Assembly (NCBI RefSeq): GCF_007830295.1
Contig: NZ_VLKC01000002.1
Coordinates: 1,672,513-1,736,512, forward strand
Direction: 5' to 3'
DNA from: Sporomusa sp. KB1
Lineage (GTDB): Bacteria; Bacillota; Negativicutes; Sporomusales; Sporomusaceae
Length of the DNA stretch: 64,000 bases
Shown here: positions 7,077 to 15,254 of the stretch, piece by piece
How positions within the stretch are numbered: position 1 is the stretch's first letter
Layout: every line of letters starts with the position of its first letter
Notes under the pieces: generated by a model
The model's database searches: none
Seen by the model: only the letters and a program-made list of their open reading frames with translations
What the model was told of the DNA's origin: nothing
Made by a program: the position numbers and the translations under genes

Positions 7077-8990
7077 CTACTCTTTATCTAACCCGTACTT
7101 TTTCAAGTACCGGTACAAAGTCACCCGGCTGACATCCAGCATATTAGCCAGGCGGCTAATATTACCACCGGCAGCTTTCCAGGCCTCGATAAAGGCTGCT
7201 TTATCCTCTTTCCAGGCCTTGCTTAAGCCTTGCTCACCAGGCATAATAATATCTGCACAGGCAATAGTCGTGCCAGGCGTACGGAAAAAGGCCTGCTCAA
7301 CAACCCCTTGAAGCTGCTTGATATTTCCTGGCCAGTCATAGCCCATGATGAGCTCGGCCGCAGCCGGTTCTAAGTTCTTAGGCAACAAATTATGTAATGC
7401 AGCCAATTCTTCAATAATATGGTTGGCTATACTAGGCAAGTCATCCCGCCTGGCTCGCAGCGATGGCACCCGCACTACAGCACGCGAAATGATCTCATAG
7501 AACCTAGCTGAAAATACGCCTTTTTCGACAAGGCGTTTCAACTCTGTATCACAAGCCGCAATGACCCGGACATCAATCGGACGGTGGACGGTTTCGCCCG
7601 AACGTGACAATTGCTTAGATTCCAGGGCTTCTGCCAGCTTCTCCTGGAGTGTGGCCGGAAATTTCTCAACCTCATCAAGGAACAGGGTGCCGCCACTGGC
7701 CAGTTCCAGTTTACCTGGACGACCGCCAGTTTCACTGCCACCCCTGCCAAATAATTCGAATTCCAGAATCTCAGGCGGCATATCACCGCCTTTAACCGCA
7801 ATCAACGGTCCTGCGGCCCGGGAACTCGCCTGATGAATACCATGAGCCAAGCGTTGTTTGCCGGTCCCTGGCTCCCCCTGTAGCAGCAGGTGATAATCAT
7901 GTCTTGCCGTGCGACTGGCCTTTTCCTGCATGGTAATGAAGGCATTACTAGTCCCTACCATGCTGGAGAGGCTGTAGCGGGCTGTATAGCCTGCCGTATG
8001 AGCGACCAAAGTACGCAGATCCTCTATCGGCAGGGACACGGCTACAATACTTTCTATATCATCGTCATCCCCGGCAAGCGGTACTACCGTGGTAATATCC
8101 TCATAGGTTTTGCGGGGGGTTATCCAGGTTACCTCGCGATTATAAGATGGTACACCCAAAAATCCTTTATACAGCGGCGTGTGTCGGTAATTTAATAAAA
8201 CATTGCTGAGATTGGGTCCCTCCTCTTTCTCTTCACTGCCAGGAGGTACGATGCCTGAAAGTCGACTATGCCCCAACTTGTTAGCATAAGCCACTTCACC
8301 ACCAGGCAAAATATGATATACCGCCAGTGGCACAGCATCAAGAATGGTATGTTTAGCAGTAAGGCTGGCAATTAGTTTGAGATGTTGCTCCATGGCATAT
8401 TTAATGCTAAGTACCAAAGCAACCACGGCGCTATATGGCAGCTCATTTTGCTGGACAGACACCACTGTCACAATATATTTTACCTGATTATCCACAATAA
8501 TCGGAGCCGAACAGGCATCCCCGTTTTGGCAATCTTTGATCCACATCTCAGGGCCAAACATCAAAAAGGGAACTTTATGCCTATGGGCAATACATACGCT
8601 GGAAGTACCGACATCCTCTTCGCGCATCCGGGCCCCTTCCAGTTCCCCTGCCGTTTTCTGATAAAAAGGTAAGGCATAGTTTTTTAGCACATATACATCC
8701 TGATCATACAGTAACATGCTTAGATTATAGGTGGTAAAATGCTCCTTGATCTCCTCATATAACCCATCAAGAAAGCTAATAGCCGCACAATACTTTTCCC
8801 TATGCTGAGCAAGTTCTTGAGCCGTTAATTTTTCATCAAGAGAAAAGCTCTCTGTACCAACGCCCAGCCTCTTGCTGCGCAGCCAGGATTCAGCTACCCA
8901 AGGGTGAATATTCGGGTCGATGACACCTTCTTTGATAAATTTATCATAATACATTTCCAATTTCGCTTTGTTACGGCGCTCGCGAATCAT
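7077..8990 (-). CDS. AcoR-like enhancer-binding-protein regulator lacking the GAFTGA loop
   Basis: The ATG at 8990 is chosen (GGAGG 7 nt upstream), giving 637 aa. In order: an N-terminal GAF-type sensor (about 50-200, including GTSSVCIAHRHKVPF), a PAS-like segment (205-320), an AAA+ domain and a Fis-type helix-turn-helix (600-635, SRLANMLDVSRVTLYRYLKK). Walker A is GEPGTGKQ (372-379) and Walker B is TLFLDEVE (435-442). Where sigma-54 activators carry GAFTGA, this protein has ELFGRGGSETGGRPGKLELA (412-431), shorter and without the F and T that contact sigma-54. It may therefore act at sigma-70-type promoters, as TyrR does, or be inactive at sigma-54. Ligand unknown. Confidence 0.88.
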   Translation of the reverse strand: MIRERRNKAKLEMYYDKFIKEGVIDPNIHPWVAESWLRSKRLGVGTESFSLDEKLTAQELAQHREKYCAAISFLDGLYEEIKEHFTTYNLSMLLYDQDVYVLKNYALPFYQKTAGELEGARMREEDVGTSSVCIAHRHKVPFLMFGPEMWIKDCQNGDACSAPIIVDNQVKYIVTVVSVQQNELPYSAVVALVLSIKYAMEQHLKLIASLTAKHTILDAVPLAVYHILPGGEVAYANKLGHSRLSGIVPPGSEEKEEGPNLSNVLLNYRHTPLYKGFLGVPSYNREVTWITPRKTYEDITTVVPLAGDDDDIESIVAVSLPIEDLRTLVAHTAGYTARYSLSSMVGTSNAFITMQEKASRTARHDYHLLLQGEPGTGKQRLAHGIHQASSRAAGPLIAVKGGDMPPEILEFELFGRGGSETGGRPGKLELASGGTLFLDEVEKFPATLQEKLAEALESKQLSRSGETVHRPIDVRVIAACDTELKRLVEKGVFSARFYEIISRAVVRVPSLRARRDDLPSIANHIIEELAALHNLLPKNLEPAAAELIMGYDWPGNIKQLQGVVEQAFFRTPGTTIACADIIMPGEQGLSKAWKEDKAAFIEAWKAAGGNISRLANMLDVSRVTLYRYLKKYGLDKE

Positions 8991-9066
8991 GCTGTACCTC
9001 CACTGTTTCCTAAGAATACTATCACTACAATCAGGAGATTTTATTCCCGCCTGATTCATCACCGGC

Positions 9067-9161
9067 GGCGTCCTAAAGGACTTGGCTTGTGCCAAGTCCT
9101 TTAGGACGCCAGCAGAAGCCTTAGTCGTTCAATCCAGGGAAGGTTACCCTTTCTATCTGGA
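9067..9161. repeat. Dispersed two-hairpin element, copy 1 (full length)
   Basis: The first part is a perfect 20-bp hairpin (9067-9086 with 9091-9110, loop TTGT). It is followed by AGCAGAAGCC, a short spacer ending CGTTCAATCCAGGGA, and a second hairpin closed by TCCAG/CTGGA. It lies between two minus-strand genes, immediately past the terminator of the H-NOX receptor gene. Other copies are at 11859-11933, 38082-38183 and 47088-47131. Confidence 0.85.
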
Positions 9162-9172
9162 TAAGCAAGCGA

Positions 9173-9194
9173 AGGCGGGGTGTTATCCCCCGCC
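9173..9194 (-). terminator. Terminator of the H-NOX chemoreceptor gene
   Basis: The stem AGGCGGGG / CCCCGCCT with a 6-nt loop lies 13 nt past the stop codon. The T-run is weak. Confidence 0.7.
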
Positions 9195-9206
9195 TCTGGT
9201 GCAACA

Positions 9207-11003
9207 TTAGGTACGATAGGTGTTAATATCTTCACTAAAATGTTGAATTACAGTCTTGAACTGGGTAATCTTCCCCATCATATCATGCAGTTTCTCATTA
9301 TAGATATGTACCGAAGCACTAACTTCTTCACTGGCGGCAGAATTTTCTTCTGAGATAGCTGCCAATGATTCAATTTTGCCATATACCTCGTTGAGGCCGG
9401 TCATTTCCTGTTCCAGCTTGGTAATCATATCTACAATATTTTCAGCTACCAGATGAATATTGTCTAAATGGCGGGTGTTACCAACCACTACTTCATTCAT
9501 TTGACGGCTCTCAGTAGCCAGGATGTCAAACTCAGCTTCAATCATTTGCACAACACTGTCGATAATATCCATAAGTATCTTTAAGTCGCTTGATATACTT
9601 TCCGAATGATGCTGCGACTGCTCTGCCAACTTGCGGACCTCTTCAGCCACTACGGCAAAACCGCGGCCCTGCTCACCGGCACGGGCTGCCTCGATGGCAG
9701 CATTAAGTGCCAATAAGTTAGTCTGACCGGCAATAGCAGCCACCATACCGGTAATTTCGTTGATTTTAGTCGCCTGATTCTGGAGATGTCCTGCAGAAGA
9801 CTTAACCTCAGAAAACTTGTCCAAGCTATGCCCCAGCTTATTGCTGGATACCTGTATATCAGCAAAACCCTTATTGATTTCATCTACTGCTGCTTCCAAG
9901 CGCTCTTTATTCTGACTTTGCTCAGTTACTACCGTCCGCAAGGTTTCAAGGTTACCATTTAAGATACCCACGGCCGTTTCGGTCTCCATGGCCTGATTGG
10001 TGGCAGCAGTAGCCACATCATGCACCACCCCTGATATTTCATCTGAAGTATCCTTCATCCGTGATGCCAGGATATTAAAATCGTCACCATATTTATTCAT
10101 CTCATCGGTTATCCCTTTAAAACCGATGAATTCGCTCTTAACCCTCAGCTTGTACTCTGCCAGCATATTCATAATATCTTCAAACTCGTCGCTAGATTCG
10201 AGCTTGGTCTCAGTATAGTATTTCCGCTCCTGAATAGCGATCAGTTCCTCTTTAATGGCGGCAAACGGCTGTAGCAGCAGCCCAGCACCGCCAGCAGCTA
10301 CTACGCCGCTAACCAATGCCGTCCACAACGGTACATTGACCCCAGCAGCCATCAGTACCCCGTCTACCACCAGCGACATAACAGCCACCCCTAGACCGAT
10401 TTTGGCTGGAATACTCCTCATTACCCCAAAGGATAACAGCTTGTTCAAGCGGTAAACCTTGGTATGGCTGATCGGTTTGGGGAAAGTAATGAGCATCTTC
10501 AAGTGCTCTGCCGAAGACTCCACAATCTCGGTCTTAATGTCTTCTTTAAAAAACTCGGCTGCCCCCGCTAATAGGCCTTTCATATAGCCAAACATGCCGC
10601 GTTTAGAGCGATAGCTTATTATCGCACTATATTCCGACACCGGATCAACTAACAGCTCAGGCGGCTTAGCCCCCGGTATCCGTTTTACCATAACAATATG
10701 AACATCATACATGGACCGGAGAAAAGAATACAGGCTTTCCTGGCGGAAAAAGGCCGGATAGGCCTGCGCAAAAGTTATAACATTATCTTTCCCAATATGT
10801 AACCATATCTCATCTTGGCTTTTACCTGTCTTTTCAGCTAAATACTTAACAAATGCCTTGGGTTTGTCATCTTCAACTTCCTCTGTGGGTAAAAACATTT
10901 TATCAGGCTGCCACCCAACATGCTGCATTGCTTCCGCTGTCAATGACTCGCCCCATATCTTCTGGGCCGTGTTGACCCATGTTCCAACAACTGTTCCTTT
11001 CAT
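9207..11003 (-). CDS. H-NOX methyl-accepting chemotaxis protein, predicted O2-binding
   Basis: A 598-aa protein from the ATG at 11003 (GGAG 8 nt upstream). Residues 1-185 form a heme NO/O2-binding (H-NOX) domain with proximal heme ligand H102 and the heme-propionate motif Y131-x-S133-x-R135. The distal residues W9, N74 and Y140, which hydrogen-bond O2 in the Thermoanaerobacter protein, are present at the same numbering, and P115 is also conserved. Two membrane segments follow (about 200-220 and 226-246). The C-terminal cytoplasmic signalling coiled coil has the hairpin tip [20 protein letters not shown] (426-445) that binds CheA/CheW. Likely role: O2 avoidance taxis in an anaerobe (inference from the pocket). 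Confidence 0.94.
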   Translation of the reverse strand: MKGTVVGTWVNTAQKIWGESLTAEAMQHVGWQPDKMFLPTEEVEDDKPKAFVKYLAEKTGKSQDEIWLHIGKDNVITFAQAYPAFFRQESLYSFLRSMYDVHIVMVKRIPGAKPPELLVDPVSEYSAIISYRSKRGMFGYMKGLLAGAAEFFKEDIKTEIVESSAEHLKMLITFPKPISHTKVYRLNKLLSFGVMRSIPAKIGLGVAVMSLVVDGVLMAAGVNVPLWTALVSGVVAAGGAGLLLQPFAAIKEELIAIQERKYYTETKLESSDEFEDIMNMLAEYKLRVKSEFIGFKGITDEMNKYGDDFNILASRMKDTSDEISGVVHDVATAATNQAMETETAVGILNGNLETLRTVVTEQSQNKERLEAAVDEINKGFADIQVSSNKLGHSLDKFSEVKSSAGHLQNQATKINEITGMVAAIAGQTNLLALNAAIEAARAGEQGRGFAVVAEEVRKLAEQSQHHSESISSDLKILMDIIDSVVQMIEAEFDILATESRQMNEVVVGNTRHLDNIHLVAENIVDMITKLEQEMTGLNEVYGKIESLAAISEENSAASEEVSASVHIYNEKLHDMMGKITQFKTVIQHFSEDINTYRT

Positions 11004-11218
11004 CGAATCCACTCCAATATTCTAAAAATTATTGTATTTTGTTGGAAATCATTCTCCTCGTACTATTCGCGTCAATATTGATATTTTCCTCTATTAAATT
11101 TACATTCTTCGCGACTTTTTCCGGCCAATTTTTCTACCTGCCCACTGTCTTCGTGAGCTAAATCACTTCACGGATTGATAAAACCTGCTATAATTAAGGG
11201 AAAACTTAGGAGGATACC

Positions 11219-11845
11219 ATGACTCATCAACCAACTACCCTGCCACTTGCCCCACGTCTGCCTGCTGGCCTAGTTACACCTGTCATGTTACGCCATTTGG
11301 CAGATATTGCAGAAAAGTATAAAGGCGCCATCAAGGTCGCCGGTAATAGTATTGTCATCCTGGGACTAAGCCCGCAAGATCGCACTCTGGCTTTGGCTGA
11401 ACTCGGTCTTACTAGCCAACCACTGTCAGCCAAGGCCGTACGCAGCGTAGTCGTATGTGCAGGCAAACCCTATTGTTCACGTGCTCAGCAAGACAGTACC
11501 ACCCTGGGACTGGCCCTTGACAATAAGTTTTGCGGAGCTGAGCTTCCTGGGAAACTGCGCATTGGCATCAGCGGTTGTCCCAACGCCTGTTCAGAAGTAT
11601 TTGTCAAGGATATTGGCCTTTTTGGGGTATCTGCCGGCTATACGGTTGTTGTCGGCGGTAACTCTAGCCGCCAGGCACGGCCCGGACGTATTATCACTGA
11701 AAAAATATCGCCAGCAGAAGTTTTGCCCTTGGTTACCAAAATCATTGCTTACTATAAAACTTATGGACAACCTGGTGAACGGTTAGGGCAAACTATGAGC
11801 CGCCGCGGTTTTGAGGATCTTGCCATAGCTACAGGAATAAATTGA
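11219..11845 (+). CDS. Stand-alone nitrite/sulfite reductase-like siroheme/[4Fe-4S] domain protein
   Basis: A 208-aa protein. An N-terminal ferredoxin-like half domain (residues about 5-65) is followed by the coupled siroheme/iron-sulfur motif C80-x5-C86 and GC120-PNA-C124. Full nitrite/sulfite reductases repeat this fold and are over 400 aa, so this is a minimal unit. It resembles the small Dsr-like proteins described in methanogens, whose function is unsettled. It has its own SD (GGAGG) and a TATAAT at about 11190. No siroheme synthesis or electron-donor subunit gene is adjacent. Assimilatory sulfite or nitrite reduction, or electron transfer, are all possible. Confidence 0.85.
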   Translation: MTHQPTTLPLAPRLPAGLVTPVMLRHLADIAEKYKGAIKVAGNSIVILGLSPQDRTLALAELGLTSQPLSAKAVRSVVVCAGKPYCSRAQQDSTTLGLALDNKFCGAELPGKLRIGISGCPNACSEVFVKDIGLFGVSAGYTVVVGGNSSRQARPGRIITEKISPAEVLPLVTKIIAYYKTYGQPGERLGQTMSRRGFEDLAIATGIN

Positions 11846-11858
11846 CCTTTATAGATAC

Positions 11859-11933
11859 GACTTGGCTTGTGCCAAGTCCTTTAGGACGCCGGCAGAAGCC
11901 CTAGCCATTCAATCCAGGGAAAGTTATCCTGGA
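11859..11933. repeat. Dispersed two-hairpin element, copy 2
   Basis: It starts 14 bp after the siroheme-domain gene: GACTTGGC-TTGT-GCCAAGTC hairpin, CTTTAGGACGCCGGCAGAAGCC block (11879-11900), TTCAATCCAGG and a shortened second hairpin (TCCAGG/CCTGGA). An A-run and a GAGCCC/GGGCTC hairpin follow. Confidence 0.85.
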
Positions 11934-11960
11934 CAAAAAAACTGAGCCCACCGGGCTCTA
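11934..11960 (-). terminator. Hairpin with T-run on the minus strand next to repeat copy 2
   Basis: GAGCCC-ACC-GGGCTC with seven T on the minus strand. No minus-strand gene upstream of it was found, so what it terminates is unknown. Confidence 0.5.
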
Positions 11961-12089
11961 AATTCCGAATACTTAACGCTTAGCAACACTTGCCAACGCT
12001 CTGGAATATTTTTTGGATTTCAATCCAATTCTTACTGTGTGTACCATTGCTATGCGCTGGTTAAACTATCAAACGAGGAGGTGGTAATT

Positions 12090-12230
12090 ATGTTTCATAA
12101 AAAGAAACGTAATTCTATGCTGAACATGGATATGGATTTTGACATGACCTCCATGCTAAAGGTCGTGGCAGTCGGCGCGTTTATTTATCAAGCCGCCAAA
12201 TTCATGATTAACGAAATCATCGACGACTAA
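12090..12230 (+). CDS. Small protein, 46 aa, unknown function
   Basis: The start at 12090 is set by GAGGAGG 8 nt upstream. The product is basic at the N-terminus (MFHKKKRNS), then Met/Asp-rich (MLNMDMDFDM), then one helix (LKVVAVGAFIYQAAKFMINEII). The helix is amphipathic to hydrophobic and could lie on or in the membrane. It is followed 34 bp later by a second small gene and a shared terminator, so the two form a mini-operon. No family recognised. Confidence 0.6.
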   Translation: MFHKKKRNSMLNMDMDFDMTSMLKVVAVGAFIYQAAKFMINEIIDD

Positions 12231-12264
12231 AACGCCTCCCATCTTAGCTAAAGGAGGTGATACC

Positions 12265-12384
12265 ATGGCTAAAAAACAAGAACAGTGCGATAGCGGCTGT
12301 AAAGAGTCAAAGAATGTAGAATTCGGTAAAGAGATTTGCCCTGCTGCTAAGGAAGCCAAAAAAGAAGAAAAATGCCGTAGATAA
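12265..12384 (+). CDS. Small Lys/Cys-rich protein, 39 aa
   Basis: ATG with AGGAGG 8 nt upstream. The sequence has four Cys (CDSGC at residues 8-12, C25, C37) in a highly charged Lys/Glu context. Metal binding or disulfide cross-linking in the spore are options; nothing is established. It shares a terminator (12391-12420) with the gene upstream. Confidence 0.6.
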   Translation: MAKKQEQCDSGCKESKNVEFGKEICPAAKEAKKEEKCRR

Positions 12385-12390
12385 TACCAG

Positions 12391-12420
12391 AGGGTGGATA
12401 TTTCCACCCTTTTATTTTTT
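12391..12420 (+). terminator. Intrinsic terminator
   Basis: AGGGTGGA-TATT-TCCACCCT followed by TTTATTTTTT. Confidence 0.9.
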
Positions 12421-12489
12421 TTAGAAAAATTAATAATGTCATGGTATATTTATCCAAAATAGGGAATACTAGAATCGGAGGTGAGTGGA

Positions 12490-12633
12490 ATGGGATTTAA
12501 AGATTTACCAGGCAGCACAGTCACCAAACAAAGCCAGTCCGCTGCTAACAAAAGTACAGCATCACAAAACGCGGCTGCTAATGATGCCCTTTCAAAACAA
12601 GAATCTCTTACCAACACAAAATCTTCTCAATAA
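12490..12633 (+). CDS. Small Ser/Asn/Ala-rich protein, 47 aa
   Basis: ATG with CGGAGGTGAG upstream. It is hydrophilic and probably disordered (GSTVTKQSQSAANKS, then NDALSKQES). The segment A-N-D-A-L-S-K-Q-E resembles G-D-N-A-L-S-R-E-Q in the 57-aa protein at 14495, which suggests a small family. It has its own terminator. Function unknown; a spore-related role is a guess from genome type only. Confidence 0.6.
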   Translation: MGFKDLPGSTVTKQSQSAANKSTASQNAAANDALSKQESLTNTKSSQ

Positions 12634-12655
12634 GTAAACCTTAGCTTACCCCCTT

Positions 12656-12697
12656 ATAACAATAGAGTGGCATAATGCCGCTCTATTGTTATTTTTG
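12656..12697 (+). terminator. Intrinsic terminator
   Basis: A 12-bp stem (ATAACAATAGAG / CTCTATTGTTAT) followed by T4. Confidence 0.85.
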
Positions 12698-12763
12698 CAA
12701 AAAGCTATTGAAATAAAAAGTTTGGGAACACTATATATAATCGTAAACATGAGGAGGGATTTG

Positions 12764-13000
12764 ATGAAAAAACTTATTTCCGGTATGTTTTCAAGTGTAC
12801 CTGATGCCCAGTTGCTGCTTGCTACCACTGGTTATGATGAAGTTGCACCCGAAAACGCAACAGATAAGTTAAGCGATAACGGCAGGGATAACAGCCAGAC
12901 CCGCACTGAAGTCACTTCCTCTATTGTCTCCAATACCACAACCAACGAAGCCTCCGATCGTGAAGCCATGAATAAAGCCCTTGATGATTCTCTGCCATAG
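12764..13000 (+). CDS. Small hydrophilic protein, 78 aa, unknown
   Basis: The start is set by GAGGAGGGATTT before the ATG. The N-terminus MKKLISGMFSSVPDAQLLLATTGY could be a short amphipathic helix. The rest is polar (many Asn, Thr, Asp, Ser) and ends ALDDSLP. No family recognised. It is convergent with the next minus-strand gene through a shared terminator. Confidence 0.6.
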   Translation: MKKLISGMFSSVPDAQLLLATTGYDEVAPENATDKLSDNGRDNSQTRTEVTSSIVSNTTTNEASDREAMNKALDDSLP

Positions 13001-13044
13001 TTTTGCCATAAAGGTGAGAGTCTTAATGTCATCGACTAAGATAA

Positions 13045-13079
13045 AAAATCCCCACAGCTATTTATCTTGTGGGGATTTT
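13045..13079. terminator. Bidirectional terminator overlapping the end of the minus-strand gene
   Basis: A 12-bp stem AAAATCCCCACA / TGTGGGGATTTT. The stop codon of the minus-strand gene lies within it. Confidence 0.85.
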
Positions 13080-13279
13080 GGCGTTAACAGCATATCTTTA
13101 CGCCACCTGATTTCCTTGTAAACGGCAATAATATCAGAACTTAACCCCGCTAAAATACTGGGATCAGCATCCGGTGACAGCTTATAGCGCTCTTCCAGCA
13201 TCACCAGCAATTCATTCAGGCGGTTTAAATCCTCCTCAGCCCTTTCCATTTCCTCCCGATACCAATTCATTCCACACAT
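13058..13279 (-). CDS. Helical small protein, possibly Spo0E-like
   Basis: A 73-aa protein with GGGAGG 8 nt before the ATG. It is predicted as two helices (EEMERAEEDLNRLNELLVMLEERY and DPSILAGLSSDIIAVYKEIR). The layout, with a Ser-containing second helix ending in Tyr, resembles Spo0E-like aspartyl phosphatases, but the SQELD signature is degenerate (SSDII). Cautious call. Confidence 0.55.
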   Translation of the reverse strand: MCGMNWYREEMERAEEDLNRLNELLVMLEERYKLSPDADPSILAGLSSDIIAVYKEIRWRKDMLLTPKSPQDK

Positions 13280-13313
13280 TACGATAACCTCCCTTTACTG
13301 CTATACCAAATAA

Positions 13314-13345
13314 GAAAAAGGCCTTGCATCATCGCAAGGTCTTTT
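13314..13345. terminator. Intrinsic terminator
   Basis: CCTTGC-ATCATC-GCAAGG with T-runs on both strands. It would serve the minus-strand Cys-rich gene at 13411-13548. Confidence 0.75.
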
Positions 13346-13410
13346 ATACTTAAAACCGCTAGTCATATTTGAAATGACGCCCTACGCTTTATAAAAGCGG
13401 CCTATGTTAT

Positions 13411-13548
13411 CTATTTACTTTCTTGATCCCGCATGCAAAAGACTTTACCCTCTTGGCTGCGATGGAAGTTAATACATTCGCAACACTTACCATGCCGTTC
13501 ACAATCAGTTTTAGGACAGGTGCAGTTTTCTTCGTTGCAGTTAGCCAT
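13411..13548 (-). CDS. Cys-rich small protein (DUF6485-like)
   Basis: A 45-aa product with eight Cys: NCNEENCTCPKTDCERHGKCCECINFHR, later FCMRD. The pattern CPKTDC..HGKCCECI.(F/Y)HR is common in short anaerobe proteins and suggests zinc or iron-sulfur binding. SD-like AGGGGG lies upstream of the ATG. Too short for most ORF callers. Confidence 0.75.
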   Translation of the reverse strand: MANCNEENCTCPKTDCERHGKCCECINFHRSQEGKVFCMRDQESK

Positions 13549-13737
13549 ATCTATTATTACCCCCTAGTATGTTATAAGAGAGATATTCGAGCTTAGCAAC
13601 GAAATTCCTGCATAGGAAAAGTGACCCCACGCTTTCTAAGGTACTTGTTTAATTTTGACGCAACCACCTTCACATAAATAATCAGTTTTTGCTGATACTA
13701 TATTGGGATAGTTTAACCAAAAGGGGAGGCGTTGCTT

Positions 13738-13830
13738 ATGACAGCAATAGCAATTGCAGCATTAGTTGTAATCGGAGTATGTCTTATAGCCATCGCGTAC
13801 TTTGAAATGGTATCCTATCCCTGGCAATAA
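13738..13830 (+). CDS. Single-pass membrane mini-protein, 30 aa
   Basis: ATG with GGGGAGG 9 nt upstream. Residues 2-22 form one transmembrane helix (TAIAIAALVVIGVCLIAIAY), with a short tail FEMVSYPWQ. It stands alone between divergent genes. Comparable to the 33-aa protein at 28220. Function unknown. Confidence 0.6.
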   Translation: MTAIAIAALVVIGVCLIAIAYFEMVSYPWQ

Positions 13831-14014
13831 CTATATTGTCGTTTGGGGGCTATTACAGCCCCCTGAACTTCACCAGCTTTATTTCCCTGCTACCTACACA
13901 ACTTGATAAATATAGAAGTGCTCAGCAACATATCAGTCGCTGAGTACTTCCGCTCTGTTTGTCTATCCGCCGTTGGCGGAGTTTGTATTCCCTGGATATT
14001 TGACAGCATACCCC

Positions 14015-14263
14015 TTACTTCTCCGCCCCGGCTCGCGCGTTCCTTTCGGCTAAAATCACGCTATCTTTTACGGCTCCTATTTCGTCCGTATTATTAATAT
14101 CTCTTATGGCTATTTCTAACACCTTAGGCAATAGCAATTGCTCAGACACTAACAGGTCTTGGCCGTTCATGTTTTGAATGACCTTTTGAGCTAAGGTTGT
14201 AATTATCTCGCATTGTTGTGGCGGCACATCTTTCAATAATTTACTAACATCCTGTATACTCAT
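14015..14263 (-). CDS. Small helical protein, 82 aa, unknown
   Basis: ATG with AAAGG upstream. Predicted all-helical: SIQDVSKLLKDVPPQQCEIITTLAQ, LLVSEQLLLPKVLEIAIRDI, ending in a charged helix. No signal peptide. No family recognised; a sporulation or regulatory adaptor is possible but unsupported. Confidence 0.55.
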   Translation of the reverse strand: MSIQDVSKLLKDVPPQQCEIITTLAQKVIQNMNGQDLLVSEQLLLPKVLEIAIRDINNTDEIGAVKDSVILAERNARAGAEK

Positions 14264-14494
14264 TTATTTATCCTTTCCCAGCCCCGCCAAGGGCTTACTT
14301 GGTTTTATTTAGAAGTTTTCGAGATACACCACTGTTTTTCCTACCTCTTCTTACATGTTGCCGATTCCGACTTGTTAGGATTCCATACCAGCAGTTACCA
14401 CATACTCATTTTATCATTACTCTCACTCCAAAATAATATAAAAATGCATGCGCAAGCACTCCCTGACAGAACCTATATCAGGAGGTGATTTTGC

Positions 14495-14668
14495 ATGCCT
14501 AAAAAATCTAAAATGAAGCCATCCACCAGTAAAACTGCCACGAGTGCTGGTGACAATGCCCTATCACGCGAACAAATAAATAGTTCAATAAATTCCAAGT
14601 CTACTGCTAACGATGCCGAATATCTTAAGGAATTGGAGCAGATTATCAAGGACAGGGCGGCAGAATAG
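14495..14668 (+). CDS. Small Lys/Ser-rich protein, 57 aa, relative of the 12490 gene
   Basis: ATG with AGGAGGTGATT upstream. Basic N-terminus (PKKSKMKPSTSK), then GDNALSREQINSSINSKST, then an acidic helix EYLKELEQIIKDRAAE. The middle resembles the 47-aa protein at 12490-12633. The terminator starts inside the last codons. Confidence 0.6.
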   Translation: MPKKSKMKPSTSKTATSAGDNALSREQINSSINSKSTANDAEYLKELEQIIKDRAAE

Positions 14669-14690
14669 CCGCCCTCTTTATTTATCTTTA
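14654..14690 (+). terminator. Intrinsic terminator
   Basis: AGGGCGGC-AGAATA-GCCGCCCT followed by a T-rich run. The stop codon is in the loop. Confidence 0.85.
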
Positions 14691-14818
14691 TATTTCTTTA
14701 TTTATTAAAGGGATTTCTATACACATAGTTTGTGCAGTACAATCGATACATTTTTTTATCACTTCCTGACAACATAACCCGTATAATAGAGTAACTAACA
14801 CTATAAGGTGGTGATAAT

Positions 14819-14965
14819 TTGATTATTGACTTTGATGAACGAAAATTTAGAGCTGAAGTTATAAATATGGTTCGCCCCTTAGGACTAGACAAGAGTCTGA
14901 TTGGGCAAGTAGTGTCTCAAGCATTACTCGCCGTTCGTAAAGCAAGTAAACCAGTAAAAATGTAA
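14819..14965 (+). CDS. Small basic protein from a TTG start, 48 aa
   Basis: TTG preceded by AAGGTGGTGATAA. It is predicted helical (RKFRAEVINMVRPLGLDKSLIGQVVSQALLAVRKASK). A tight terminator (14976-15000) follows. Unknown function; translation is supported by SD, frame and terminator only. Confidence 0.5.
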   Translation: MIIDFDERKFRAEVINMVRPLGLDKSLIGQVVSQALLAVRKASKPVKM

Positions 14966-14975
14966 TTTTACTCAC

Positions 14976-15000
14976 AGCCGCTAACGCGGCTTTTTTTTTG
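14976..15000 (+). terminator. Intrinsic terminator
   Basis: AGCCGC-TAAC-GCGGCT followed by nine T. Confidence 0.92.
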
Positions 15001-15129
15001 CCATTCTGCTCGTTTCTACTGTGATTCGGCTATTACCGGTTGCGGTTGGTGGTAGTGTATCCAAATTTTTTAATTTAGTGCAGCATTAAATAAAAAAATG
15101 AACGTCCACGGTTTGTAACACTGTATTTT

Positions 15130-15245
15130 ATGACTACCGCTGCGAACAATCAGTGAACTTGTTTCAGCATCGGCGGGCTCAGGTGGGGAGTCTACCCCAC
15201 CTAAACAAACGCTGCCTGCAGAGGCGGGAGTCTTAACTCGCCGCA
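15130..15245. other. Intergenic segment with two GGAGTC-bearing hairpins
   Basis: No credible gene. AGGTGGGG-AGTCTA-CCCCACCT (15181-15202) and a second stem GGCGGGAGT/ACTCGCC (15223-15242) share the GGGAGTCT core and are separated by CTGCCTGCAG. It could be a small structured RNA or a mobile-element end. The open frame covering it lacks an SD. Confidence 0.45.
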
Positions 15246-15254
15246 AAAGATAAA

